Made by a program: the position numbers and the translations under genes. This document shows positions 33,997 to 46,900 of a stretch of DNA of 64,000 nt, piece by piece. The notes under the pieces are model-generated. The model was not told where the DNA came from and ran no database searches. It saw only the letters and a list, made by a program, of their open reading frames with translations. Position 1 is the first letter of the stretch. Every line of letters begins with the position of its first letter. Source of the DNA: Theobroma cacao (Eukaryota; Streptophyta; Magnoliopsida; Malvales; Malvaceae); the NCBI RefSeq assembly GCF_000208745.1, contig NC_030853.1, forward strand, positions 15,674,273 through 15,738,272, in the 5' to 3' direction.

Positions 33997-36900
33997 TAAA
34001 ATTTTGACCTCAAAATTTCATTTACTGAACTAAGAGAAAATGTGAGGGTATTGTTTTCTCATCCCATGCTTGACTTCTTATGTCCTCCCCTTTACAGGGA
34101 ATTTTGATTTGTTCACCTCATTTACCTCCAATTTAACTTGAGTACTTCACTTATGTCTATTATTATCCTTTAAAATCATATCAACAGTAACCTTTACAAT
34201 TATGATCTTTTTTATCGAGACACCAAACATACTTCTATTACTATCATTAAACTTGAACCATAACTCCATCTCAATCATACCAATTTCGATCGCATTTTAT
34301 ACTTATTTAGGTATACCAATCACTATCTTATTACTTCATTCCATATCAAACTTCTCGACTTTCATTCATTCATTCCATCCTCATACAATATTGTGTAGTT
34401 TATTGTATCATTAACATGCCATACTCATTCCTATACATATCCTCAACGTTAAGGAAGATTAATGGCTTCAATTATTTCCACATACTTCATGTTTACCTTA
34501 CATTTAGGAAATTTCAATCTTCTTAATCCTATTAGTCCATCTCATATGGCTTAATCGCACTATGGATTACATTCCCTTAACTATTTCCCCAAAATTCCTT
34601 AGGTCACCATAAATCGTCTTCTGATAAGATTCTTAATCGTTACATTATCTATACAACTCATCAAATATATTGAGTTCAAATCTCGAACCACTAAAACCAT
34701 TCTTCATTTTAGTTGGGTACATCACTAACTCCACACATACGTATACACGTACATTCAAATGTCCATATTCCTCATTATATATACGAGTCTCTGTTTTCAA
34801 ATGCCTTCAGACTAATTTCTCTTAATTCATTCCCATCCACAATCAAGATTCAATAGAATAATCTTCATAATTCATACAAATTCTCATCATGCTTGTGCAT
34901 AGTTCCACATCATTTACATACTTATACTCTCTTCTTATCATTTCCAATTATATGCTTAAGTTTCCTTATACTATATATCATTGCATCATAATATCATCTC
35001 CATTAAATTATAATCTATTATGCGTGTATGCTTTATAATCCCATTGATATTTCAAAAATTTTCCTTAACTTGATCATTGCATGTTATGCAATACCGTAAT
35101 TCCTAAAAGTCATCCTTATTCCTCGATTATCTTTCATGCCTCTTACATATATTGTATCCTTATTGCATTCTGATATTGATTTGTCACTTAAGACTCAGAC
35201 TCATTTGAATCATGTATACCTCAAGCATTTTTGAATTCCAATTTTTCATAATATATTAGGAAAGTTTCATTATCTAACTTCATTATCAAGGTCAACTTCA
35301 ATCATCCTTTGTTCCACTCTTTCATATGAACATAACATCATTCTCCCTTAGCCAATTTATAAATTGCACTTGAAATTGCAAAACTTGAAACTAGATTCTC
35401 CTCAAGTACCTTTCAACGTTAATATGAATATCACTCTCAGCTTACAGCTTCTTTTTTATAACTACATAACTTAGTGCTTGCTTTCGCAATATCCATGGCA
35501 AAACTTCTCTTGAGTATTTCCTTGGGGATATCTATCTTAAACTTATGTCTCATGTGATCACTTAACTCGTGACTTAGCTGTTTGGCTCCTTAGCAAGTTT
35601 CAAAGTCACGCATCTTATGGTCATCACGTATAACTTATAATTCTTTCTCAAAGGCATTTAAACATTCTGGAAACACTTAATCACTTATTTGCTCTTTCAT
35701 ACTCTGAGCATATCCTTTCCATAAAGGCATGCCCAACTACTCATGCTTCAATTTATCTCCAAGGGTTTCTAGCATAGCACGTAGTTTACTTGTGTTGTCA
35801 CTAATCCTTTCCTTTCAACAAAGTCAACTCAAGATTTGTAAATTCTCATAATAATATTCTATATAAACTCATTTGCTATATCATTCTTGAAATCTTTATT
35901 CACACTTTCATCACTTGGTATTGACATCTCTTATCAATATCTCATACATACATCTAACTATTCACTCGCTTTCTCTTTAGTCTTTAACAAGACTTAATCT
36001 CTTGTCTTCTTTATTTCTTAAGATTTGACTTCAGTTAACATATTATTCATCTTAACACTTCACATGTTAATTTATTTTTATGTAGCCATCTCAAAAACTC
36101 TCTAACTTTTCTTTCTCTTACATGCCAATATATAAGGCAATAAAGAAACTTTGCAATTTCACTCATCATCTTTATCTTAATACCTCCCCAATGCACTTAA
36201 GACTCCAAACAACAAAGCTTAGCATCAAAACCAATGACCATTCTTTAACTCGTAAGTTTCATCTTCATGCCACTCCCAATTTGCTCGTGCTTTCTAGCCA
36301 TAAAGGGTTCTTAACCAATTACATTTATAAAGTGGATAATTCACTTAATTAGTACATCTCGTCCTTGTAGTTATGAGATCAAGATATCTCGAATTTAGGA
36401 TGCATAAGTTCTTTCCTAGAGCATATCCAAAAATCCACATATTTCAAGTCCCATCTTAGGACATCTTTCCCATATGGTGTAATGAATTCATAATATATGC
36501 ATCATCATATGCATAATTACTTATTATTTATGGTATCCCACTATTTTCATTATCCATTTCTGATCATCTTCCTTGTCTTATAACTCCAATAGTTTATTAA
36601 CTTCCAGTACAAAGACCACGAAAATAGTTCATCTTTCACTACATTTATACTCACAATCCTTATTAATAAAAAAATTATCTTTTTTCAAATTCCTTCATTT
36701 ATCTCTAATGGACCATATTTGTTTTAGATTATCTTCCTATAATGTTATGGCATCATTTTATACTTCCTCCACTCTCAAGCTTACAATCTTTGACTTTATC
36801 ACATTAATCGCTCAAAATGTCATCTAGAGCCTCATTGATTTCTTCCATATCTTTTCGAATTATAACTGCAATTAAGATTCCCAATTTCACATCTCCATGA

Positions 36901-37577
36901 TTGATTGTTAGTCTTACCACACTGTCTCCCATTATCCTGTGCAATTTCAACAGACTGAACCCACTTATTATAACATAGTCCCCTAGTTCAATGTGTTTGC
37001 TCGGGAATCATCTTTTTTGATACAATTTGTCCCATAAACCAGAATTTCATTTATTTAGCTTTGCATTCGGAATCATATCAAAAACTCACATACTATGATA
37101 ATAAATAATTTCCAACAGACACCATCAGTTCAAATGGCATTTTATACCTCGTCAAAATCTAGGGTTATCACTCCAAAAGTTCATCACGTTAATCGGTATC
37201 CATTTCTTAGTACTGCAAAATACATTCATTGTTAATTAGGGTGATTGCTTAAATCATTAATGACTTTCCACATCAGTCTTCAATAATTATTTAAGATGAT
37301 CAACCATGCCACTAAGATAAATATCTTTCCTTAATAGTCATAATGCTAATCCACTTCTGTCCTACCAAAAGATTCCCCTATACCTCCAGTTACTTAAACA
37401 GCTAATTTATAATACATTACACTCATACACTTTAAAAGCCAAACTATTAACTTCTTTGTACAGATAACTATTATCTCATTTACTCTACATCTACCTAGAG
37501 TTAAAGTAGTACAAGATCCTACGAAAATATTACATGTCATTAGGACCATCATCTTAATTTGATCTTATCGAAAGATT
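33997..37577 (-). other. Long-LTR element interior, apparently non-coding
   Basis: 3.6 kb of AT-rich sequence, pyrimidine-rich on plus. I looked for integrase, RT (xxDD), RNase H and protease motifs on both strands and found none. One minus stretch around 36830-36950 (MGDSVVRLTINHGDV, IAVIIRKDMEEINEALDD) reads open for about 45 codons but was not recognised. The short frames on plus at 34202, 36122 and 36573 run antisense to the element and are not accepted. Confidence 0.55.
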
Positions 37578-38117
37578 CTACTCCAAGTCCTTCTTAAGAT
37601 CCTCTTCCGAGTTCTCCTCTTCTTGAGATTTTCTCCTTTGTTCCTCAATCTAGGCTTGTTGTATTCTCCTACATTCCTCATCACTCACCGGTGCAGCATT
37701 TTTTCCACAACCGGGAGAAAAATGTCATACAACGTTCACCTTCATACGGGGATTATTTGCAACAGTTAATTTCTCCTTATTCTTTTCTTGTTGTTCTTTT
37801 ACATTCATCCCATAGCTTGGAGGATAGTGTCGAACAACTGACATGCCCTTCCTAAGACGAATACCTCCCCTTGCAATTGCCTTCCTCGCCCAATCTCTAT
37901 GGTACTCTTCCAGTTGTTTCAAAAGGAAATCTTTTACAGTTTTTGGAGTATCGGAGTTGCTCTCACTTTCAAAATTCTCGCTACTCTCGAAGCTTTCTTT
38001 ATTACGAAACTATTATGGATTACCTAGATTAGGGCGCCATTGGCTCATGGCAGTGGAATCTAATGATCCCTTACTAGCACTATGAGGGGTATCGGGACTA
38101 CCACCTCTTCTAGACAT
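37578..38117 (-). pseudogene. Unrecognised gag-position reading frame of the long-LTR element
   Basis: A 180-codon frame from ATG 38117 to TAG 37578 keeps phase throughout but has stops at codons 35-36 (TAA TAG, 38015-38010), at 37727-37725 (TGA) and at 37652-37650 (TAG). It starts MSRRGGSPDTPHSAS, has an acidic Ser-rich stretch (ESFESSENFESES), a charged helix (LLKQLEEYHRDWARKA) and two related blocks, GMSVVRHYPPSYGMN and MKVNVV-stop-HFSPGCGKN, ending in a Glu/Lys-rich tail (IEEQRRKSQEEENSEED). The second block restores VVRHF if the TGA was CGA. Its position just inside the primer-binding site is that of gag, but no capsid or zinc-knuckle motif is visible. I do not recognise the family. Confidence 0.55.
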
Positions 38118-38330
38118 GGTGTGTGTGTCACCAGCGCACCTCAAAACCTATACGCAACCAAGTAGTAATTACTTAATCATTTACGCATCACCAGAGCAGG
38201 TAGGTTTCTATATGTAAATGCATGCATTCGACTTAACTTAACCTAACTTAACTCAAGGCCACACTGACACTGTAAATTTTAAAACAACTTTAAAACCAAA
38301 AGCTCTGTGCTCTGATCTTTAAAACCAAAA

Positions 38331-38342
38331 GCTCTGATAACA
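38331..38342 (-). other. Long-LTR element primer-binding site
   Basis: TGTTATCAGAGC on minus, one mismatch from TGGTATCAGAGC, the complement of the initiator tRNA-Met 3' end, seven bases from the 5' LTR. A second agctctg copy lies 28 bp away at 38301-38307. Confidence 0.8.
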
Positions 38343-38349
38343 ATGTAAT

Positions 38350-41342
38350 TGTCATAACCCGGTACTCCCTTCGAACCCGTGACAACCGTCGCAGTGTCCC
38401 GATTGACACTCATTACTCGGAATGTCAACCAAAACCTCGCAAGGCTTTAATATCAATTTTTCATTTCCCATATGAGTAACCGTTGCCAAATATCATGTTC
38501 TAAAAGATTTTAAGCTATTTCCAACTTAAATTAATAAAAAAGTGATTTCTGTCTCACAAGGGTATTTTGGTCATTTTTTCTCAAAAATTTCGAAACTAGC
38601 TAAAAATGTAGTATGCGAGTATAAAATACATAATTCATAATAAAAAATAAATTTAGATGTCTAAAACATTCATTTACAGTGAAACTATAACTATTTGAAT
38701 ATAATAAAAATATTTAATAAAATATTATATTTTCTTATAAAACAATATTTATAGAGTTACCGGTAAATAATTTTTGTAGCGTAAAAGCTAAATAAATTCA
38801 TACATATTGTAATATAGATAACCAAAGCATAAGATTTAATCTATAGTGACACATGGGCCCATGAACGACCAAAAGCATCAAAAGCGGTAAACCTACAGTT
38901 TTGGAGGATGCAAGTCCAACTGTAGCCCTCAACAAAGTGAGCTATCTACCGACTATCCTGAGCCTGAAATGGGTGGAAAGGAGGGTGGTGAGATTATATA
39001 ATCTCAGTGAGTAAACAAATACCATCTAAAATATGTAAAATTAAGTAAATGGAGACAGATTAAAATAAATCATCATATTGTAATTCATCACCTTTCAACT
39101 CATTTCAACCAAATAAAATCAATTCATATAAATCGAGTAATCAACATGGCTTATGAATTTCTTAAAACTTTGGCTCGTGCCAAAATCATTCTCATACTCA
39201 GTTATCAGGGATACCTTGGCCTGGGGCTATCTCAATCGAATCCGCCAAGGTTGTTTAAAAGTCATGTACGCATAAATCATGTTTTTATTTTGAAAACATA
39301 GCCGTTCCTTGGCGTTGGTTGAGTTCACCCTCACGTGGTGGTTTGGCGTGAAGTGAACTCTAAAGTTGTACCTCGAGAGTTACCCTACACGCCTCTCCGA
39401 CTGAGGTAAGAATATAATTGGGTTATCGTGCCCCTCTAATAGGCTAGTCCACGGAACCCGCCCACTGTAGCACGCTAAACCCACCAATTCAATAAAATCT
39501 GAACCGCATGACATGGCAATTATATCACAATCCAGCCTCTCAAGGCTAAATACACAGTTCAGATATTTTCAGCACAAATACCAATTCAGCCATTCATGCA
39601 AATATTGTCATAAGCCATTCGATTCAAACCATGAATTTATAGCACATGAAAACAGTCTCCAATTACTCTATTTTCAAACCATCATTTCATTTCAAGACAA
39701 TGTTATAAAATCATTTCATTAAATCACATTTTAATTACAAAATACAAAGATTTACCATTTAACTCATTTTTCATAAAATCACAAAATCGGATAAAAACCA
39801 CTTTAGATAATTAAGATGATAGTAAGGTTACTCACCATTTCGAAAGTCGAATTTCGAGTATTGTGATTCTTGATCCTCGAGTAATATCTCTTTACTTTTG
39901 CCAGAATGCTTACCACCTAAACATAATGCACAATAAGCCATTTACTACATTTGTGCTAAATTGTTATAAAACCAATTCAGGCTCTATACTAATGCATGAA
40001 ATGGGATGTAAATTGTTCGGATTATCGTCCAAATATTGTGTTCTACACAAATTCAATTGTGTACTTAAATAAAACGGTATTGGCCTAATTCGATCTATCA
40101 CTCGATTAATTGGCCAATATGTCCAATTTAACTCCAATTAACTCCATTTTTCTTCCAATTCTCCAAAACATCAAACACAATTTAAATAACTTGAAATATG
40201 GCAAAATCATCCTCACATTTTCTCTTGAAAAATTTGGCCATGGAGGTTCTTGAGGGGTATACAGTTTTTCATGCTAAACATTACCATTTTCGGTTTCCAC
40301 CACCACAATTCATTAAATTCTAACCAAATAACATAAGACATCACAAGATTCATCTTCAATATTGTCTTTATGAAATTCGACCAATGAAGAATCCATGAAG
40401 AATATGTGATTTTTCTTACTTGTTTTCCTTCCAAACATGATAAATCAACTATAAACACTAAAATATCTCAAAATCTAATCAAATAAATCATCAAATCTTC
40501 TCTCTCCAAATTCGGTCAGCCATGAATCCTTCATGATATCTTGTGATTCAACAATGGAAAATGCAAAAGACTGCATAGGAAAGATAGATCACAAGCTAGA
40601 GTTAAGAAATTTCACCTTTGATGTCTTGATTCCTTGAAATCTAGTGATTTTCCTTTGAATTTCTAAGCTAGGGTTTAGTTCTTCTTCTTTTCTTCCCTTT
40701 TCTTCCTTTGTCCAGCCAAGAGAAATGAATTGGGAGGGTTATGGGTTGATTTTTAAAGCCAAATAATTAAATAATCCAAGCTTGACACTTGTCACCATGT
40801 TTAAAAACTTAATAATTAAGCTTTCTTTCTCCACCACATAATATCCTTCAATTATCCATAATAATATTGGGTAAAATCCATGTGCTGGACAAGTGTTGGG
40901 TGGTGTAAAATTACAATTTTACCCTTGAGGTGGCAAAATGACTATTTTACCCTTATGCTAGAAAAATGTCAAAATTAAAATTTTTCACTTCTCAAACTCA
41001 AATTATACTCCAAATGATCAATCTTAGTAAAAAATTTCATCCAACACTCACATCTTAACCTCGAGTGGTAAAATGACCATTTTACCCCTAGGTCATGAAA
41101 ATTCCAATTTGACTCTAAATCGGTCCTCGAACTTCGAATCACCATTTTAAGTCATTATGGGATTTAAAATTCTCAATTTCATCTTAAAATCTCTATTTGG
41201 ACTAGTTCGATGCTTAATTCAACTTAATTGTACCATTTGGTACAAAACTATCCTTTAACGATTTTCGAGGTACCCAATTAAGCAAACATGTATTCTTATG
41301 TAGGAATGGCATAATAAACATATTGTAGAGCTGGACTTGACA
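38350..41342 (-). repeat. Long-LTR element, 5' LTR (copy D)
   Basis: 2993 bp, TGTCATAACCCGG to GGACTTGACA on plus. The motif order is the same as in copy C; the ggccggcc site is changed to gtccagcc. Confidence 0.93.
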
Positions 41343-41429
41343 TCCACTATAACATTTTTCTTATAATTTATTCTCTGGTTCCTGCACCCCTAGTTTTGCC
41401 ATTCTACTCCCCTTTTTGTCAGCATCAAA

Positions 41430-43375
41430 GGAATAAGCTTCTATTCGTCTAATGTGTCAGAGGGTGAAGATTCAGTGCCATAGAAAGGGTTTAGAGGAAA
41501 ATGAGAGGGCTTTGGGAGAGGTGATGACTTTCTAGGGGAAGGTTCTGATGGGGACTTGCTAGAGACATTGACTGGAGCTTGAGGTGAAAAGACTAGAGTT
41601 GGTTTAGATTTCTTTGCCAACTTGGAAGACTTTTTTCTCTTGAGAAAGGATGTCTTGGTAGCCATAGTTTTCTTCCTCATCTGTGGTGCTGCAGTGGCTT
41701 CCTTCTCTTGTGAGGCTGTAGTGACTTTTTGTTTCTCTTTGCTAGAGATTGCTTTTCCTTTATAAACCGATGTAGGTGCATTTTGATTCTTAGTTAGTTC
41801 TTTTTACTAGTTTATACCTTGGCAGTTTCCATTGCAGCTTGTTTCTCAGCTTGTTTTTCCCTTATTATTTGATGAAAGATTTCCATGATAGATATCTCTT
41901 CTCTATTAGGTGGGGAGGGCTGGTGTTTCTCAGAAACATGTTCTTCCTCAGAAGTTGTCACTTCTGTCCCTTGATTAGATTTGTCTTTGCTCTAGTGTTT
42001 AAAAGATGGTGCCTTAGTTGGTTGCTCCACATCAGGATAAGAATCTTCTACTTGAATGCCATGACTTGCATCATGAGCAGAAGACCCTTTTGCTTACAAG
42101 GTTGAGCCTTCAGCACCTTGTTGTGCTAGTGCAACACTTGGAGTTTTATATGAGTCTGCAGCAGCAGGTTCTGAGGGCACTTTTTCCTTTCTTTTCATTT
42201 CATTCTCAAGTTCAGCTATCCTCTCCTCAATCTTCTACAATCTCATTCCTTGATTTGTGAGTTTGCCATCTATCCTTATCAAAAGATTAAAAATCATTTC
42301 ACTAGAGAATTGGGAGGATGATGCCTCGGTTGGTGCTGGTATAACAGAGACTTTGGGTGTTCTAGTGATTTTCTCACCATCCAGCTTGTATCCCATTTTG
42401 ATCAAGTTGCCATAGTAAATGGCTTGATCTTTCGTCTTCACCATGTCCATTTCATACCTCTTGGCCCAGACTCCCTTTTTATGTACAAGGGATGTGATGA
42501 CATTCCCATAAGGTAGATTTACCTTCTTAAGTTTGCAAGCACCTCTCATTTTCTCAATCATAAATCTACCTGCATTGAAGGCAACCCCATTGAAGGCATG
42601 TTCCATCAGCCAAAGATCTTGAAGGCTGATGTAACTTAGGCTTCCACTTTTGCCTTGGATGTTAACCAAAACAAAATAGTGTAAAATCCTAATCTGGGGG
42701 CTGATTATCATCCCTGAATTGCTTTTTGAAGAATACTTTGCTTACCTCCTAGTGATGATTTCCCATAATGAAGATGGATCATACTTTTCTGGGAACTCAT
42801 ACTCACCTTCTTCACACTCGATTTTTAGTAAGCTTCATAAATCCTCAGCAGTGACAACAATTTTTTTTTCCATTTAAATATACATTCAGACCATTTTCGA
42901 CATAATCATCAGAATTCTCTAATTCCTTTTCTTTTGAAGCAATGCCAGAATAAAATTCCTTTACCAGACTTGCACTATAGGATCTATTCTTAAAGGTGTT
43001 ATATCTTTTCAATTTTAGTTCATCAAAATAGTCGGATAAACTAGTCTGAATCTCTAAGTTCTCATCAAAACTCTTCCAGTCAATATATTTGCCACAGGAA
43101 ATTGGTTCATTCTCAATATTTTTGAACCTCAGTTCATGCAATCTATTTATGAACTTAGAAGATGAGGAACTAGTTTCTTTCTTGAGTGTAAGTTCGTTGT
43201 CCTTCTTCTTTTCCATTTTCTACTTCTTCTTTTTTAGTTTCTCCGATATCTCTTTTACTAACGTAGACATGATTTTTTGTTTCTTCTTCAGACTTTTCAT
43301 TTCTGTCCTTTCTTCCAATGGTTTCTTCTTTTTCTTCTTTTTTACGATTTCTTTGCTTTGTGGAGATCTCGCCAT
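41430..43375 (-). pseudogene. Extra 3' reading frame of the Copia element (plant transposon protein domain)
   Basis: On minus from ATG 43375: MARSPQSKEIVKKKK, a Lys-rich region with a TAG near 43219, then INRLHELRFKNIENEPISCG, LVKEFYSGIA and LNGKK. A frameshift in a poly-A run near 42860 moves to a frame reading IVVTAEDLWSLL. From 42711 the text AFNAGRFMIEKMRGA, VNLPYGNVITSLVHKKGV, and YYGNLIKMGYKLDGEKI follows, then a Ser/Pro/Lys-rich tail to about 41430. This layout matches the putative plant transposon protein domain (Transposase_32 type) carried 3' of pol by some SIRE/Tork Copia elements; whether it acts as an envelope-like or other protein is unknown. The nested element was inserted just past its visible end. 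Confidence 0.75.
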
Positions 43376-43789
43376 TTTGATTCAAGAATTTGTCTGACAA
43401 GGGTTTTGTCTAAATGATAGGGGTTTGAGTCGATTTCAGAGAGGAAAGTGTAGAGAGATGGGTTTCGCTTTCAGAGAATGCAAGGGCATTGGGTGAAGGT
43501 AGTTCAGTTTTTCAAAGAAAACCGTCTATCTTCCCTTTAAATACCTGTCAGATTTTTACTATTCAAAATTTGAAATGTTCCCTCTAATGTTGGTTATTTC
43601 CCTAACTGTTTTCCTTCTTTTCTTTATTACCCGATAAACCTAACTTTTCTTTATTTTATTCTTTTTTCTCTAAATTGATTGAGTCTTACTATTTAATGCT
43701 AAAAGAACACTCTTAGTTGACTAAGGTTTACCTTAGTTGACTGAATGCATTCTGTGTTCTGTGTAAGAGCCAAAAGTTTTCCTATAATT

Positions 43790-46700
43790 CCTTCATACCA
43801 ATCATCCCTAAATTTCTTTTAATTTCACAAAATCTATCTTCATTTAGAGGTTTGGTAAAAATGTCTGCTAACTGATTTAAAGTGTTCACAAATTCAATCT
43901 TAATATCATTTTTAATTACATGGTCTCTAATAAAGTGGTGACTAATCTCAATGTGCTTTGTCCTAGAGTGCTATATAGGGTTTTTTGATATATTAATTGC
44001 ACTTGTATTATCACAGTATATTTGTACGTTATGCATAGTTATTCCATAGTCTTTCAATTGTTGTTTAATCCAAAGAATTTGTGCACAACAGCTACCTAAT
44101 GATATATACTCTACTTCAGCTATAGATAAAGTTACTGAATTTTGTTTCTTGCTGGACCATGACACAAGCATGCTACCTAGAAATTGACATGTTCCACTGG
44201 TGCTTTTCGTATCAGTTTTGCTGTCAGTAAAATCAGCATCTGAATATCCAACCAAACTAAAAGTTGATTCTCTAGAATACCATATACCTAAAGTTTGAGT
44301 TTTTAAGAGGTATCTAAAGATTCTCTTAACAATTTTTAGGTGTGATTCTTTAGGTTGTGATTGAAATTTAACATACAAACACACACTACACTGAATATCT
44401 GGTCTGCTTGCTGTTAAGTAAAGTAGTGAACCGATCATACCTCTATATAGCTTTTGATCTACATTTTTTCCTTTCTCATCAAGATCAAGTCTTATGGATG
44501 AACTCATTGGTGTTGAGATTGGTTTCAGCTTTAGCATATCAAACTTTTTGAGCATATCTTAAGTGTACCTTTCTTGGTTGATGAAGATCTCTTCCTCACT
44601 TTGCTTAATTGGAAGACTAAGAAAGTACTTCAACTCTCCCATCATGCTCATCTCAAATTCACCATGCATTTCTTTAGCAAAGTTCTTGCATAACACCTTA
44701 TTAGTTGCACCAAATACAATATCATCCACATATATTTGTACAATAATTAAATCATTTAAATATCTTTTAATGAATAATGTAGTGTCGATACTGCCTCTAA
44801 TATAACCTTTTTCAATTAGAAATTTTGAAAACCTTTCATACGAAGCTCTAAGAGCTTGTTTCAATCCATACAAGGCTTTGTGGAGTTTGAAAACATGGTC
44901 TGGTTATTCAAAATCTTCAAAACCTAGTGGTTGTTCAACATATACTCCCTCTTGAATGATTCCATTTAAAAACGCACTTTTTACATCCATTTGGTACAAT
45001 TTGAAGTTCATAAAGCATGCAAAAGCTAACAACAACCTTATGGCTTCAATTCTAGCAACGGGTGCAAAGGATTCATCATAATCTATTCTTTCCTCTTGAT
45101 TGTAACCTTGTGCTACTAATCTAGCTTTATTTCTAACTACATTTCCTGGCTCATCTACCTTATTTCTAAACATCTATTTGGTGCCAACAATAGGGTGATT
45201 TCAAGGTCTAGGTACCAATGACCATACATGATTTCTTGTGAATTGATCAAGTTCTTCTTGCATAGCCATTATCCATCTTTCCTTTTTTTCAGCTTCTTCA
45301 AAGTTTTTAGGCTCAATTTCAGATATAAAGGCTGAAAACTCACAAGTTTCTCTTGTTGCTTTCCTAGTTCTAACTCCTTGTGAAATGTCACCTATTATTT
45401 GGTTTTGTGGATGGTCTCTTACAAATCTCTCACTCCTTGGAAGATCATCATGCTAATTTTCTACTCTTTGCAGATTTTCTAGAGGTGGAGTTTCATTTTC
45501 TCTTCTAGGTGAGCTTTATTCAATATTTTTATTATTTTCTAAGCTCATTTCTTCCATTTGTCTTTCTAGGATTTCTACATTGTCATCATCATCATGAATT
45601 TCTTTTTGTAAGCATTTGACTCATCAAACACTACATGGATTGATTCTTCAATGGTTAAAGTCCTTTTGTTAAAAATCGTATAGGCCTTTGAGTTTAATGC
45701 ATATCTTAAAAATATTGCTTCATCACTCTTTACATCATACTTCCCTAGGGGCTATTTTCTATTGTTCAATACAAAACACATACAGCCAAAGCTCCTAAGG
45801 TAAGAAATATTTGGTTTCCTACCCTTATAGAATTCATAAGGTGTCTTAGATAACATGGGTCTTATGGAGACTCTATTAAGTATATATGTTGCTGTGTTCA
45901 TTGCCTCATCCCAAAAATACTTTGGTAGGTTATTTTCACATAGCATAGTCCTAGCCATTTCTTTTAAGGTTCGATTTTTCCTTTCCACAACTCCATTTTG
46001 TTGGGATGTTTTAGGTGCAGAGAAGTTGTGATCTAACCCCTTTTCATTGCAAAATTTCTCAAATTCCTCACTTTCAAATTCTCCTCCATGATCACTCCTT
46101 ATGCTAACTATGGCTAGTCCTTTTTCATTTTCTACTTTCCTACAATGACTTATGAAAGCTAATAAAGCATCATTCTTATGAGCAAGAAAATAAACCCAAG
46201 TATATCTAGAATACTCATCAACTATTACAAAGCCATAAGATTTTCCTCCTAAGCTAGTTGTGCTTATTGGACCAAATAGATCAATATGCAGCATTTCAAG
46301 AGGTCTAAATGTTGACACAATCTTCTTAGACTTGAAAGATGTTCTAACTTGTTTTCCTAGTTGGCAAGCATCACATATTTTGTCACTTTCAAATTTTATA
46401 TTTGGCAGCCCCACAACTAGATTTTCTTAATTAATTTTGACATGGTATGCAAGCTTACATGTCCTAGTCTCTTATGCCATAGCCAACTATCACTATCAGC
46501 ATTTGCAACTAAACATATTTCATCATTTATTTCAAGATCCTTAAGAAATATCACATACATAATTTTCAATCTCTTTCCTATAAATGAGACTTTATTCGTA
46601 CCTATATCTATTACTTCACACTTGTTTGAGTCAAACATACTTTAAATCCTTTGTCACATAATTGACTAATGCTTAATAAATTATGCTTCAAACCCTTAAC

Positions 46701-46900
46701 TAATAAGACATGACTAATTTGAGTTTGGGAGTGCTTACCAACCGTACCTATTCAATGAATCTTACTTTTTGAATCATCACCAAAGGATAAGGTACCTCTC
46801 TTTCTTTTGTCAACCAGAGCAAATAACATTTTATCTCCTGTCATGTGCCATGAGTAGCCACTGTCCATGTACCAAGGCTACTTCTTATTGAGTTGAGCTC
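43790..46900 (-). pseudogene. Copia pol polyprotein, decayed
   Basis: In minus order: protease active site as YMDSGYSWHMTG near 46860; gag-pre-integrase SDSWLWHKRLGHVSLHTMS (46417-46640); integrase core 46414-45752 with Asp in MLHIDLFGP, Asp in SDHGGEF and Glu in VVERKNRTLKEM; RT from about 45240 with [18 protein letters not shown] and the catalytic YVDDIVFGA (44873-44559); RNase H at 44555-43790 with LVGYSDADFTD, LSIAEVEY, IYCDNTSAI and the terminal RTKHIEISHHFIRDHV, then QLADIFTKPL. PR-IN-RT-RH order is diagnostic of Copia. Stops separate most blocks, so no polyprotein can be made from this copy. Confidence 0.93.

Larger units (their letters stand above)
30984..41342 (-). mobile_element. 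Complete long-LTR retrotransposon without pol (LARD-like)
   Basis: 10,359 bp on minus, flanked by TCCAC at 30979-30983 and 41343-41347. It has two LTRs of 2995 and 2993 bp in direct orientation, a primer-binding site next to the right LTR and a polypurine tract next to the left LTR. The 4.37-kb interior shows no protease, integrase, RT or RNase H. A short degenerate frame near the primer-binding site is the only coding-like part. Long LTRs with a non-coding interior define LARDs, which rely on proteins from other (usually Ty3/gypsy) elements. Inserted in the Copia interior. By eye the LTRs differ at roughly one site in twenty over most of their length, with more differences in the CpG-rich first 130 bp. 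Confidence 0.93.

Noticed and set aside
34202..36827. Several plus-strand frames in the long-LTR element interior
   Set aside because: They are short, antisense to the element and show only composition-driven Ser/Leu/His-rich text.
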